Shown here one piece after another: positions 1-6,680 of a DNA stretch of 14,401 bases; the stretch's first letter is position 1, and each line of letters begins with the position of its first letter. The notes beneath the pieces are model-generated. The model was not told the origin of the DNA. It searched no databases and saw only the letters and a program-made list of their open reading frames with translations. The position numbers were made by a program, and so were the translations under genes. Source of the DNA: Vulcanimicrobiia bacterium (lineage in GTDB: Bacteria > Eremiobacterota > Eremiobacteria > Baltobacterales > Baltobacteraceae); NCBI GenBank assembly GCA_024281135.1, contig JAMXLG010000065.1, positions 1 to 14,401 on the forward strand, written 5' to 3'.

Positions 1-163
1 CAATATTTTGATTGATGGGCTGTAGGCTGGTCGAATAGACGACCGTGCGACCTGTATATGTCATAGCAGCATAAGCAGGCGCTGGAGCGAATACGACTAC
101 CGGAATCGCGAAAAGCATAAGCGACGCGGCGACGCGGTGGAACACTGGGATTAATCTCTTCAC
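1..163 (-). CDS. Secreted protein, N-terminal part only (runs off the left edge)
   Basis: Reading leftward from a GTG at 163 gives about 54 codons open to the window edge. The N-terminus is a textbook Sec signal peptide: VKRL with a further His and Arg, a hydrophobic core (LMLFAIPVVVFAP) and an AYA-A type cleavage site near residue 32. The mature part begins MTYTGRTVVYSTSLQP, which I do not recognise. An in-frame TAG lies two codons upstream of the GTG, so the start cannot be much earlier. The next in-frame ATG (residue 16) would remove the positive n-region, so GTG is preferred. The upstream Shine-Dalgarno match is poor. The gene is divergent from the lipoprotein gene at 271 and the ~107 bases between them must hold both promoters. 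The function is unknown because only the export signal is visible. Confidence 0.6.
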   Translation of the reverse strand, partial: MKRLIPVFHRVAASLMLFAIPVVVFAPAPAYAAMTYTGRTVVYSTSLQPINQNI

Positions 164-270
164 ACCCTATATAACTCGGGTAAACGCTTGGGCGTTGCCC
201 AGTTGACCTAATGTCCTTCGCCCACGTCGCCCTTTTTTATCAAAGTCTAATCGCTACGATAGCTAAGGTA

Positions 271-1116
271 ATGCTGACGAAGGTTGCATCTCGCACCGCT
301 CTCGCTGCGCTTTGCGTTGCTGGGTTCGGATTGAGCGCATGCGGCGGAGGCGGTAGTGGCGGCGGGGGTTCTGTGCCAACGACCGCTCCTACGTCCACGG
401 CACCGCCTGGAACGCCCACCCCACCGCCTGCGACGTCCACCCCGGCCGTGACGCCCACCCCGCCACCCCCGACGCTTCCGCCGGGCCCGACTCCGACTCC
501 GCCCGGCGCCTCAACGCAGACGCTTCATGCAACGCAGGGGGGCCTCAACGGACGGATAGGCGGCTTTACGCCTTCGGAAGGCAATACGTCAAGCGGCGGA
601 ACGGGCGGGAACGTCGACGGCATCCCGTGTCTTCCTGTGATGCCGACCACCTATCACGTTCATATTTTCCTCGGCGTGTACAACAACGGCACGTTAATGG
701 CGCTGCCGATCGGGACGGGGATGGTCAATCCTGGGACGCCGGTGAGCGGATTCCTGAACACTGCACAGTGTTTCTACTTTACGCATACGCACGATTCGAG
801 CGGTATTGTTCATATCGAAAGCAACCAGAACGTTGCGGTTACGAAATCGATCTACACGCTGAAGACATATCTCGACATCTGGGGTATTACGGCAGACGCG
901 AATCACTTCGGTCCGTTCCAAGGACCGGTGCGCGTTTTTACGTCGGGTCAAGTGTATCGCGGGAACATGAACAACGGACTTGTTACCGCAAACAACTATA
1001 CGTATTACGGCTCGGATCCGAGTAGCGTTCCGTTGTATTCACACGAGGTGATCTTTGTGGAGGTCGGTCCGAACTATCCGGCGTTGCCAAACGTAAGTTT
1101 CTATACGAACTTCTGA
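271..1116 (+). CDS. Lipoprotein with Pro/Thr-rich linker and His-motif C-terminal domain (unknown function)
   Basis: From the ATG at 271 the product is 281 residues. A lipoprotein signal peptide (MLTKVASRT, hydrophobic core, then lipobox LSAC) puts the acylated Cys near residue 24. A glycine stretch GGGGSGGGGS and a ~45-residue Pro/Thr/Ser linker follow, which would hold the domain away from the membrane or span the cell wall. The remaining ~180 residues form a beta-rich globular domain with YHVHIFLGVYNNG and, ~45 residues later, CFYFTHTHDSSGIVHIE. The HVH and HTHD...HIE pattern recurs in uncharacterised secreted bacterial proteins. Clustered His/Asp residues suggest metal binding, but that is inference. 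An upstream ATG at 211 would put 20 extra residues before the signal peptide and is less likely. A hairpin at 1148-1171 may end the transcript. Confidence 0.8.
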   Translation: MLTKVASRTALAALCVAGFGLSACGGGGSGGGGSVPTTAPTSTAPPGTPTPPPATSTPAVTPTPPPPTLPPGPTPTPPGASTQTLHATQGGLNGRIGGFTPSEGNTSSGGTGGNVDGIPCLPVMPTTYHVHIFLGVYNNGTLMALPIGTGMVNPGTPVSGFLNTAQCFYFTHTHDSSGIVHIESNQNVAVTKSIYTLKTYLDIWGITADANHFGPFQGPVRVFTSGQVYRGNMNNGLVTANNYTYYGSDPSSVPLYSHEVIFVEVGPNYPALPNVSFYTNF

Positions 1117-1364
1117 CGCCGAACCAAAGCGAACGACTCGAAATACGAACGGCCTTCACATGAAGGCCGTTTGCACTTGATTGAGGCGTTAGCCGAAGGA
1201 TTTGCCGTCGCTTCCGAACCTGGCGTGGCAGCGGTCATGGGCGATGACGTTTCGGTAACGGCTTGCGCCGAAGCTTGGGCGGGCACACCCATTGCAAGTA
1301 GTGCGAATAGTAGGGATGCGGTAAACGTACGACATTGCGCAAGGTCGGTTGGCGACGCATCCAT
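1101..1364 (-). CDS. Possible small secreted protein (doubtful)
   Basis: A minus-strand reading frame from ATG at 1364 encodes 87 residues whose first half resembles a signal peptide: a hydrophobic run TASLLFALLAMGVPA followed by QASAQA, an AxA cleavage context. The mature part is short, Ala/Ser/Thr-rich and ends in a basic segment with two Cys (KCKRPSC). Against it: there is no Shine-Dalgarno sequence before the ATG (a GCC/GCG run instead), it overlaps the end of the lipoprotein gene by 16 bases, and the strong hairpin at 1148-1171 lies inside it. If it is not a gene, the 277 bases between the lipoprotein and msrB hold only that hairpin and the msrB leader. Confidence 0.3.
   Translation of the reverse strand: MDASPTDLAQCRTFTASLLFALLAMGVPAQASAQAVTETSSPMTAATPGSEATANPSANASIKCKRPSCEGRSYFESFALVRRQKFV
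1148..1171. terminator. Strong hairpin, probable rho-independent terminator of the lipoprotein gene
   Basis: AACGGCCTTC pairs perfectly with GAAGGCCGTT, with an ACAT loop (the inner A-T could close further). The stem is 10-11 bp and starts 32 bases after the lipoprotein stop. Only three T follow on the plus strand, so it is a weak terminator by the U-tract criterion. The stem is symmetrical and could also act on leftward transcription. Confidence 0.5.
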
Positions 1365-1393
1365 CGCGGCGGCGGCGGCGTTCCTATAAACGT

Positions 1394-1795
1394 ATGAACG
1401 ATCAATCGACCGTGAGGAAATCAGAACAAGAGTGGCTCGATGAGTTGGGTCCGGAGCGCTACGGGATTCTGCGCCAAGCAGGCACGGAGCGTCCATTCAC
1501 CGGGTCGCTGCTCGACGTGCGGGATGACGGTACGTACGTATGCGGCGCATGTGGCAACGAACTGTTTTCATCCGATGCGAAATTCGAGTCGCATTGCGGA
1601 TGGCCGTCGTTTACGCATCCGGACGAACAGAAAAACGTGCGGCTCTTAGAAGATCGGAGCCACGGGATGATTCGCACAGAAGTGCGTTGCGCTCGATGCG
1701 ATTCGCATCTCGGTCACGTGTTTGATGACGGCCCAGGTCCGCGCGGAACTCGGTACTGCATCAACTCGCTTTCGCTCGACTTTAAGGGGCGCTGA
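1394..1795 (+). CDS. msrB: Peptide-methionine (R)-S-oxide reductase MsrB
   Basis: The product is 133 residues, the usual length for a single-domain MsrB. It reduces the R-epimer of methionine sulfoxide in damaged proteins, normally with thioredoxin as reductant. Visible family marks are the first zinc Cys pair CGAC, the substrate-side motif GWPSF, the second zinc pair CARC followed by DSHLGHVFDDGP, and the C-terminal RYCINS containing the catalytic Cys. All four zinc cysteines and the active-site Cys are present, so this is the zinc-containing, predicted active form. It has no signal peptide and should be cytosolic. The ATG at 1394 fits the family N-terminus; an upstream in-frame start at 1349 would add an Arg-rich stretch. 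No convincing Shine-Dalgarno is seen. The 3' end overlaps the convergent ferritin-like gene by 14 bases. Confidence 0.93.
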   Translation: MNDQSTVRKSEQEWLDELGPERYGILRQAGTERPFTGSLLDVRDDGTYVCGACGNELFSSDAKFESHCGWPSFTHPDEQKNVRLLEDRSHGMIRTEVRCARCDSHLGHVFDDGPGPRGTRYCINSLSLDFKGR

Positions 1796-2438
1796 TATCG
1801 GAGGCCGCACGCTCTGCTTTGGGGCGTGCCTCGATGATGCCCGTTCTTGCCGTCGTTTCACTTTCGTGCATCGGACGCGACGTCTGTTGCCATGCTTGCG
1901 AGATCGCTTGACGGCTTTGGTCAACCGTCAAAGAATCAACCTCAAGACCGAGTGCTTGTAATTCGCGCATCACGATGCTGGAAATGCATCCGCCGATCTC
2001 CATGATCATATGCGCGTAATCGGCGATATGCCGCTGCGCGAGTGCGGCAACGTCGGGATCACCCATTCCATTCGCGGTGGTCAGCAACTCGGAATAACTC
2101 AGCGTGCATAGCGCGAGCGCCGCATAGTCGTCGCGAAGGGATTTTGAAACCTTCGTTTTGCGAACTCTATCGAGTGCGCCGGCTACCACGCCCTCAACCT
2201 GCGTCACTGCGTTTTTGATTAGGGAGGCTTCATGACCGCCTAAGCGCTCGAGCTGCTCTGACAGCGCGTCGATGTGCATTGCAGCCATTGCCGCGAGGCG
2301 GTTCACTACGTCAGCGGCGTCGGAGTATTCCTGAACGTCTTTGTCGTCGCGTTGCGCGTCGAAAGGGATGCGGATATGGCGCTCGACCGCAAGCATGTCG
2401 CTAACATAGGTTGCTAGACTGTGCTGCTCGTTACCCAT
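1782..2438 (-). CDS. Ferritin-like four-helix protein (DUF892/YciE-like, tentative)
   Basis: The protein has 218 residues and is almost entirely helical, with no signal peptide. Helices fall at about residues 6-24, 40-68, 76-94, 99-123 and 129-160, with a disordered polar tail after ~190. Acidic and His residues are spaced as in ferritin-like bundles: ML..ERH (E19, H21), MHIDALSEQLE (H55, E61), SYSELL (E117) and RHIADYAHMIMEI (H137, H143, E147). This resembles the DUF892/YciE-type stress proteins, but I cannot confirm the family. The ATG at 2438 has a weak AGAAG seven bases upstream. It lies tail-to-tail with msrB and two genes from msrC, so a role in iron or oxidative stress is reasonable but inferred. 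Confidence 0.6.
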   Translation of the reverse strand: MGNEQHSLATYVSDMLAVERHIRIPFDAQRDDKDVQEYSDAADVVNRLAAMAAMHIDALSEQLERLGGHEASLIKNAVTQVEGVVAGALDRVRKTKVSKSLRDDYAALALCTLSYSELLTTANGMGDPDVAALAQRHIADYAHMIMEIGGCISSIVMRELQALGLEVDSLTVDQSRQAISQAWQQTSRPMHESETTARTGIIEARPKAERAASDISAP

Positions 2439-2518
2439 GTGTCGCTTCTACCCGGCTCACCCGGGGCGAAAGCGTTTGTCGTCCTGCGAACCAACTCCGC
2501 GCTCGCCGTACCGTTGCT

Positions 2519-2527
2519 TGCTACAAT
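2519..2527 (+). promoter_or_regulatory. Extended -10 promoter for the gene at 2556
   Basis: The sequence TGCTACAAT matches an extended -10 element (TGn followed by TACAAT) for a housekeeping sigma factor. No good -35 box sits 17 bases upstream, as is common for extended -10 promoters. Transcription would start near 2534, giving a leader of about 20 bases that contains the AAAAAGGAG ribosome site. Confidence 0.45.
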
Positions 2528-2555
2528 TGTCTCATAAAAAGGAGTTGTGCTGCGT

Positions 2556-2876
2556 ATGAGCGTGTACGACCGTCCAGCAACGCCCGATATTTCGCGGCGC
2601 GATGAAATGGCATTTCAGTTAGCGGTCCTTCAGGACGCCTCTCGCCAAGCTGATGAGTACTGGGGAAATTGGCTCTGGCGGCGCGAGCAGCCGAAATTCG
2701 GTCCGAGCAAAACGCTCGTCGATGCACTCCGCGATCGTTACGAAACAGCGACGGTTTTTGAAGAGTGGCACAAATGGTTCGACGTGTTGACGAGTTCGGA
2801 ATTCGTCGATGCGCTTATCGGACGGGACGCGCGAGGAATAATGGACGAGCCCGAACTCGTTCGGTCAGGGCGCTAA
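2556..2876 (+). CDS. Small protein of unknown function
   Basis: The protein has 106 residues, is rich in Trp, Asp, Glu and Arg, and has no membrane segment or signal peptide. It is probably helical: DEMAFQLAVLQDASRQADEYW, then WLWRREQPKF, a charged helix around VDALRDRYETATVFEEWHKW, and FVDALIGRDARG. I do not recognise a family. The clear Shine-Dalgarno (GGAG, 2541-2544) lies 11 bases before the ATG at 2556. An in-frame GTG at 2547 is only two bases from it and is less likely. An extended -10 promoter precedes it. The last 62 bases overlap the convergent msrC gene on the other strand, an unusually long overlap. Confidence 0.7.
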   Translation: MSVYDRPATPDISRRDEMAFQLAVLQDASRQADEYWGNWLWRREQPKFGPSKTLVDALRDRYETATVFEEWHKWFDVLTSSEFVDALIGRDARGIMDEPELVRSGR

Positions 2877-3300
2877 CGAGCCGCTCGATTCCCTTCGCAT
2901 CCTCCGCCGAAAACCGCCCGAGTCGCGGGCTGTCGATATCGAAGACGCCGTAGACCACGGCGTTTTCATCGCGCAGCGGAATGACGATTTCGGATGCCGA
3001 CGCGCTATCGCAAACGATGTGATCGGCGAATGCGTTCACGTCATCGACGACGGTCGTCTCGCCGGCGGTAAATGCAGCGCCGCAAACGCCGCGGCCGGCG
3101 GCGAGACGCGTGCACGCCGGACGTCCGTTAAAGGGGCCAAGCACCAGTTCGCTCGCTTCATCGGCGAAATAGAAGCCCGCCCAATTCAAATCGGGTAGCT
3201 CGTGGTATACAAAAGCAGCGAAGTTCGCCATATTCGCGAGGTCATCTCGCTCGGCTGAGATGAGCGCGCGAACTTGTGCTTCGAGAAGATCGTAATCCAT
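2815..3300 (-). CDS. msrC: Free methionine-(R)-sulfoxide reductase (fRMsr, GAF fold)
   Basis: The product is a 161-residue single GAF domain that reduces free methionine-R-sulfoxide in the cytosol. Family marks are LNWAGFYF, LVLGPFNGRPAC, GRGVCG, HIVCDSAS, SEIVIPL and FDIDSP. The three mechanistic cysteines are at residues 63, 73 and 97; their spacing (10 and 24) equals that of E. coli Cys84, Cys94 and Cys118, so catalysis should be intact. The C-terminal LFLARPVR extends slightly past the typical end, within the 62-base overlap with the convergent gene. The ATG at 3300 fits the family N-terminus (MDYDLLEAQVRAL). With MsrB nearby, the locus covers both protein-bound and free R-sulfoxide. Confidence 0.92.
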   Translation of the reverse strand: MDYDLLEAQVRALISAERDDLANMANFAAFVYHELPDLNWAGFYFADEASELVLGPFNGRPACTRLAAGRGVCGAAFTAGETTVVDDVNAFADHIVCDSASASEIVIPLRDENAVVYGVFDIDSPRLGRFSAEDAKGIERLVSALTERVRARPLFLARPVR

Positions 3301-3375
3301 AAAGCATCGCCGTTTCTGTACGTACCGGAGTGTTTGCTTTCTATCCCTGCCGGGAATGAACGTCGCAAGCTTCTC

Positions 3376-3381
3376 GGAGGT
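3376..3381 (+). promoter_or_regulatory. Consensus ribosome-binding site that selects a TTG start
   Basis: GGAGGT lies six bases before an in-frame TTG at 3388. This is the best Shine-Dalgarno match in the area and argues that the regulator gene starts at TTG 3388 and not at ATG 3436, whose candidate site (AGGG, nine bases upstream) is weaker. Confidence 0.6.
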
Positions 3382-3387
3382 ACTTAC

Positions 3388-4173
3388 TTGTACGAGGTCC
3401 AGCGCGGATCGCGGGGCGTCCTAGGGACGTCCGCGATGCAGCATGCGATGTTCGGCAACCATTTGTTGGACGCGTTGCCCCGAGAAGAGGTTGCGCGATT
3501 ATCTGCGCATCTCCGTCGCGTGTTCCTTCATCGTGGTCAAGTGTTGGCATCACCGGGAGAAGCGGCCGAATTCATCTATTTCCCGATCGACGCGCTTTTG
3601 TGGAGTTGGACGACGACGACGGGTGCCGAACGTCCGACCTCGCTCTTGACTACCGGCCGCCGCGGGGCGATGTCGCTCGACAGTCTACTCGATTTACCGT
3701 CGACGCACGGACACGTCGCAGTCCTTTCTCCCGGAGGCGCCTGGCGCGTCTCGCGTGCGTCGCTGGAGACGCTTTCGCGCTCGATCGACTCACCGATACG
3801 GCGCATCCTCACGCGATTTGCCTATGCGTCGTTTGCCGTGTGCGCGTATCGCTTGGCCTGCAATTCGGAACACAACGTCGATCGTCGCTTAGCGCGCTGG
3901 CTGCTCTTCATTATGGATGAAACTGGGAAGCCGGAAGCTTCGCTGACGCATCAGCAAATCGCTGATGTCGCAGCGATCCGTCGGCCGTCCGTTTCGCTCG
4001 CGTTTTCCGATTTGCAACGTCGGGGAATCGTGCGCGTCCATCACGGCCTCGTTCAGATACTCGATCGTGAGCGCTTAGAACGCGAATCGTGTCCCTGCTA
4101 CGTTGCGATTCGCTCGGCGTTGGATAGCGCGTTGACGTCCGAACCGTCAACGGCGCTTAGTGCCAGCGGATAA
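3388..4173 (+). CDS. Crp/Fnr-family transcriptional regulator
   Basis: The product is 261 residues from TTG 3388 (245 from ATG 3436). After a short N-terminal stretch comes NHLLDALPREEVARLSAHL, the usual opening of this Crp subgroup, then a cyclic-nucleotide-binding-type beta-roll (VFLHRGQVLASPGEAAEFIYFP), a dimerisation helix near residues 160-190 and a winged helix-turn-helix with LTHQQIADVAAIRRPSVSLA and LQRRGIVRVHHGLVQILDRERLE. The beta-roll lacks the RGE...R..A cAMP-binding motif and there is no Fnr-type N-terminal Cys cluster, so the ligand is unknown. It is divergent from msrC with 87 bases between starts and may regulate msrC, but no operator is recognisable. The 3' end overlaps the transporter gene tail-to-tail by 17 bases. 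Confidence 0.88.
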   Translation: MYEVQRGSRGVLGTSAMQHAMFGNHLLDALPREEVARLSAHLRRVFLHRGQVLASPGEAAEFIYFPIDALLWSWTTTTGAERPTSLLTTGRRGAMSLDSLLDLPSTHGHVAVLSPGGAWRVSRASLETLSRSIDSPIRRILTRFAYASFAVCAYRLACNSEHNVDRRLARWLLFIMDETGKPEASLTHQQIADVAAIRRPSVSLAFSDLQRRGIVRVHHGLVQILDRERLERESCPCYVAIRSALDSALTSEPSTALSASG

Positions 4174-5398
4174 ACGCGACCGACGCGGCCGTGATGATCC
4201 CGGTGACGATCCAGCCCGCGCCTGCAAGCCACGGCGATATCATATCGCCCGACATCGTGCGCCGCGACCGGCTCAGCATGACCAGTAAGCCAAGCGTCAC
4301 CGGTGTACCAATGCCGCCTCCGATCGAGGCCCAGAATAACAATTTGATCGGCGCTATGCCGATAAGTGCGAGCGCCGTAGCGGTTGCAACGCCGATAAAG
4401 AGCGTTGCATAGAAGCGCCGCGCATCCCGGTAGGGCTTGTCAAGCGAACCGCCCCACCGAAACGTTGAGCTGACCGCGCTCGCCGTCCCAGCCGCGAGCA
4501 CGGGTAGCGCAAGCATCGCCGAACCGAAGAGGCCGATTCCGAAGACATCTGCCGCCCATTTTCCCGCGATCGGAACCAGCGCTTGTGCCGCATCTTGCGC
4601 CGTGTTCACCGCTTTATGGTGGACTCCGAGCGTCGACGCCGTGCCGACGTAAATGAACCAGATCACGACGCCGGTAATGAGCGTTCCCGGAATGGACGCG
4701 AGTTGCATCGCGCGCACGGCGCGTTTCGGCGGCCGCTCCGAGGCGATCTCAATGGTTTGCCAATAGAAGGAGTACGTCGTTAATGAGGTGCCGATCAACG
4801 CGACGATTGTTGAGATATAGACGTCGTCGAAACGAACTCGCGGGATCAGTCCTTGGGCGACGGCGTGCCATTGCGGATGAACCATAAACGTCGTCGCAAT
4901 GTAGGCGAGGAACGCTAGAGGCAATACGATGAGCACGCGACGTACGCGATCCATCGAACCGAGGACGAGCAGCATCAAAACGGCCACGGAAATCGGGATC
5001 AAGAGCCACACGTATGGAATGGGCGTGAGAAGATTGAGTGCTGCCGCGCCCGCTTCCAAGTCCGCAGCGTACGTAATGACGTTGACGCCGACGATGCAGA
5101 CGAGCGAAAGCGACGCGATCCAAAAACCGTAGCGGCGCCGTATCGCCGACTGCAGTCCTTCCCGCGCGATCGCGGCCACATGCGTGCCGATCATCTGCAC
5201 GATCGAGAACATCGGAATGATGAGCACCACGAGCCATTCGAGGCCATAGGCCAGCGTGGCGCCGGCGATCGAAAGTGTCGCGACGGTCGTTGGATCGACA
5301 TCGGCGGCCGCACTAACGATGCCCGAGACGAAAGAGGCTCTCGATGCTTCGAGCGCCTCGCGGTCGTTTAGAGCCTCTCTAAGACTTTCTTGTTCCAA
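4157..5398 (-). CDS. NRAMP-related divalent metal transporter
   Basis: The protein has 413 residues and about 11 hydrophobic segments, the size and topology of NRAMP transporters of the LeuT fold. TM1 carries DPTT (residues 35-38) in AADVDPTTVATLSIAGATLAYGL, where canonical Mn/Fe transporters have DPGN. TM6 has GTSLTTYSFYWQ (203-214) in place of the MPHN metal-site motif. This matches the NRAMP-related branch whose TM1 reads DDDPSGI and whose TM6 reads SPYLFFWQ, some members of which carry Mg2+, so the substrate cannot be assumed to be Mn2+. The TTG at 5398 is the first start after an in-frame TAG; its ribosome site (AGGGA) is very close and the true start may be downstream in the ~20-residue charged leader. 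It faces the Crp-type regulator. Confidence 0.8.
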   Translation of the reverse strand: MEQESLREALNDREALEASRASFVSGIVSAAADVDPTTVATLSIAGATLAYGLEWLVVLIIPMFSIVQMIGTHVAAIAREGLQSAIRRRYGFWIASLSLVCIVGVNVITYAADLEAGAAALNLLTPIPYVWLLIPISVAVLMLLVLGSMDRVRRVLIVLPLAFLAYIATTFMVHPQWHAVAQGLIPRVRFDDVYISTIVALIGTSLTTYSFYWQTIEIASERPPKRAVRAMQLASIPGTLITGVVIWFIYVGTASTLGVHHKAVNTAQDAAQALVPIAGKWAADVFGIGLFGSAMLALPVLAAGTASAVSSTFRWGGSLDKPYRDARRFYATLFIGVATATALALIGIAPIKLLFWASIGGGIGTPVTLGLLVMLSRSRRTMSGDMISPWLAGAGWIVTGIITAASVAFIRWH

Positions 5399-5449
5399 TC
5401 CCTAGCAGTAGTTCGACCTTCAACCAGCCGGCCTCATGCCGTTAGATGC

Positions 5450-6652
5450 TTACGATAGTGAAAGACGTCTGATCACGTTAGCCGTTATCTGCACAGCAGT
5501 CGGTTCGGAAGATCCAAGCGCGCGCGCCCAGTCGACCGTGCCGGTTGTAAAGAGCGTTCCGCGGCGTTCGAGCACGCCTAAGGTCGCACGAGCGCCCTCG
5601 TTGATTTCGCCCGTTCCGTCTTGCACGGGCCAATGCGCGATGCTCGCCTGCGCGAGCGGAGTAAAGTCCGGCGCCGGCGATGCCGGCGATCCGTCGCATT
5701 CGTACCCGACGAGCCGCTCTTCTTCACCGAAGACGTCACCGGTGCGCAACGGACAAGCATCAAAGACCCAATGGGAACGCTCGACGTGGAATCCCGTCGG
5801 CGGACGTCCTCCGATCCACTTTCCGCCGCCGAAGCGATAACTGACGCCGAAGGTTCGCTCCTCGGGATCGTGGTCCCAACGTCCGGCGCGCGAAAGTTGC
5901 CGGGTGACCGAATCGTAGTGCGCGCGGAAGAAGCAGGTGTTGCCGGTGAAGAAGGCCGCGTTCCCGCCACGTTCGATAAACGCATCGAGTTGCGTGCGCA
6001 TCTCGTTGGTCCAATACTCGTGGTGTCCGAACGCGAGCAACAAGCGATACCGGTCTAGCAGCGACGGATTGAGATGAAGATCGAGATCGCAGCAATAGTC
6101 AGCCTCGTGACCGTTACGTTCGAGCCACGCGATGGCACGCGCATCCCAATGTGCGAAGCTCTGCCGTGGCGATGACGGATCGTAGACATCGATATTTCCC
6201 TCATCCCATAGATGGCCGCCGATCCCGCCGCCACAGCGCTCCAGACTCACCGACCCTCCGAGGTCATGGAGACTCGAGCTTCCTTCGGCCATGCCTTGAC
6301 CGATGTTGTATGCCTGGTACGTGAAAATCGGGACGTTGTAGAGAATCGGCGACTGCGCTTCGCGCGGGCGCACGATGACGAGCGCGCGTGCCTCGCGAGC
6401 GTCTAGGCGGATTTTCGTTTCGTGCGGGCGTTGAAAAACAACGACGTAGACCCCCGAACGCCAGTTGCGTGGGATCTCGACGTCGATTTCGTGCTCGCCG
6501 GGACCGATCGACTTTCCGGCGTATTCGCGCATTCGTTCGGGGCGCGAGCCGACGCGGAAGAAACACATCACGGCGGAATCTTCGGATCGAATCCGCAGCG
6601 TCGTTCGTTCACCCGCGGTGACGTTCGGCGGCGTCGCGTACACGTCGATCAT
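5450..6652 (-). CDS. N,N-dimethylformamidase beta-subunit-like protein
   Basis: The protein has 400 residues from the ATG at 6652. Residues 1-95 form an Ig-like beta domain (TPPNVTAGERTTLRIRSE..., SGVYVVVFQ). Residues ~100-395 form the glutamine-amidotransferase-like domain typical of the dimethylformamidase large-subunit family: PIFTYQAYN, HWDARAIAWLERNGHEADYCCD, GHHEYW (209-214), GGNAAFFTGNTCFF (near 236-240) and a C-terminal TGTVDWA. As I recall the Paracoccus enzyme, its iron is held by two Tyr and a Glu in an HxE motif, with an Asn 26 residues on. Here H210-H211-E212 and N238 keep that exact spacing, but one Tyr position seems to be His129. The fragment is about half the length of true dimethylformamidase, so the substrate is unknown. 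It lies 28 bases downstream of the SDR gene and is probably co-transcribed. A TTG at 6724 would extend it into that gene. Confidence 0.75.
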   Translation of the reverse strand: MIDVYATPPNVTAGERTTLRIRSEDSAVMCFFRVGSRPERMREYAGKSIGPGEHEIDVEIPRNWRSGVYVVVFQRPHETKIRLDAREARALVIVRPREAQSPILYNVPIFTYQAYNIGQGMAEGSSSLHDLGGSVSLERCGGGIGGHLWDEGNIDVYDPSSPRQSFAHWDARAIAWLERNGHEADYCCDLDLHLNPSLLDRYRLLLAFGHHEYWTNEMRTQLDAFIERGGNAAFFTGNTCFFRAHYDSVTRQLSRAGRWDHDPEERTFGVSYRFGGGKWIGGRPPTGFHVERSHWVFDACPLRTGDVFGEEERLVGYECDGSPASPAPDFTPLAQASIAHWPVQDGTGEINEGARATLGVLERRGTLFTTGTVDWARALGSSEPTAVQITANVIRRLSLS

Positions 6653-6680
6653 CGCGCGCTCACGCTTCACACTTCCGGTC

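Noticed and set aside
361..400. GGGGSGGGGS as a sign of an engineered linker
   Set aside because: It lies right after a lipobox, merges into a natural Pro/Thr-rich stalk, and the surrounding DNA is ordinary for this genome.
4749..5237. A 162-codon minus-strand frame within the transporter gene
   Set aside because: It is a same-strand shifted frame of the NRAMP-like gene, Arg/His-rich and without membrane segments, typical of a high-GC shadow.
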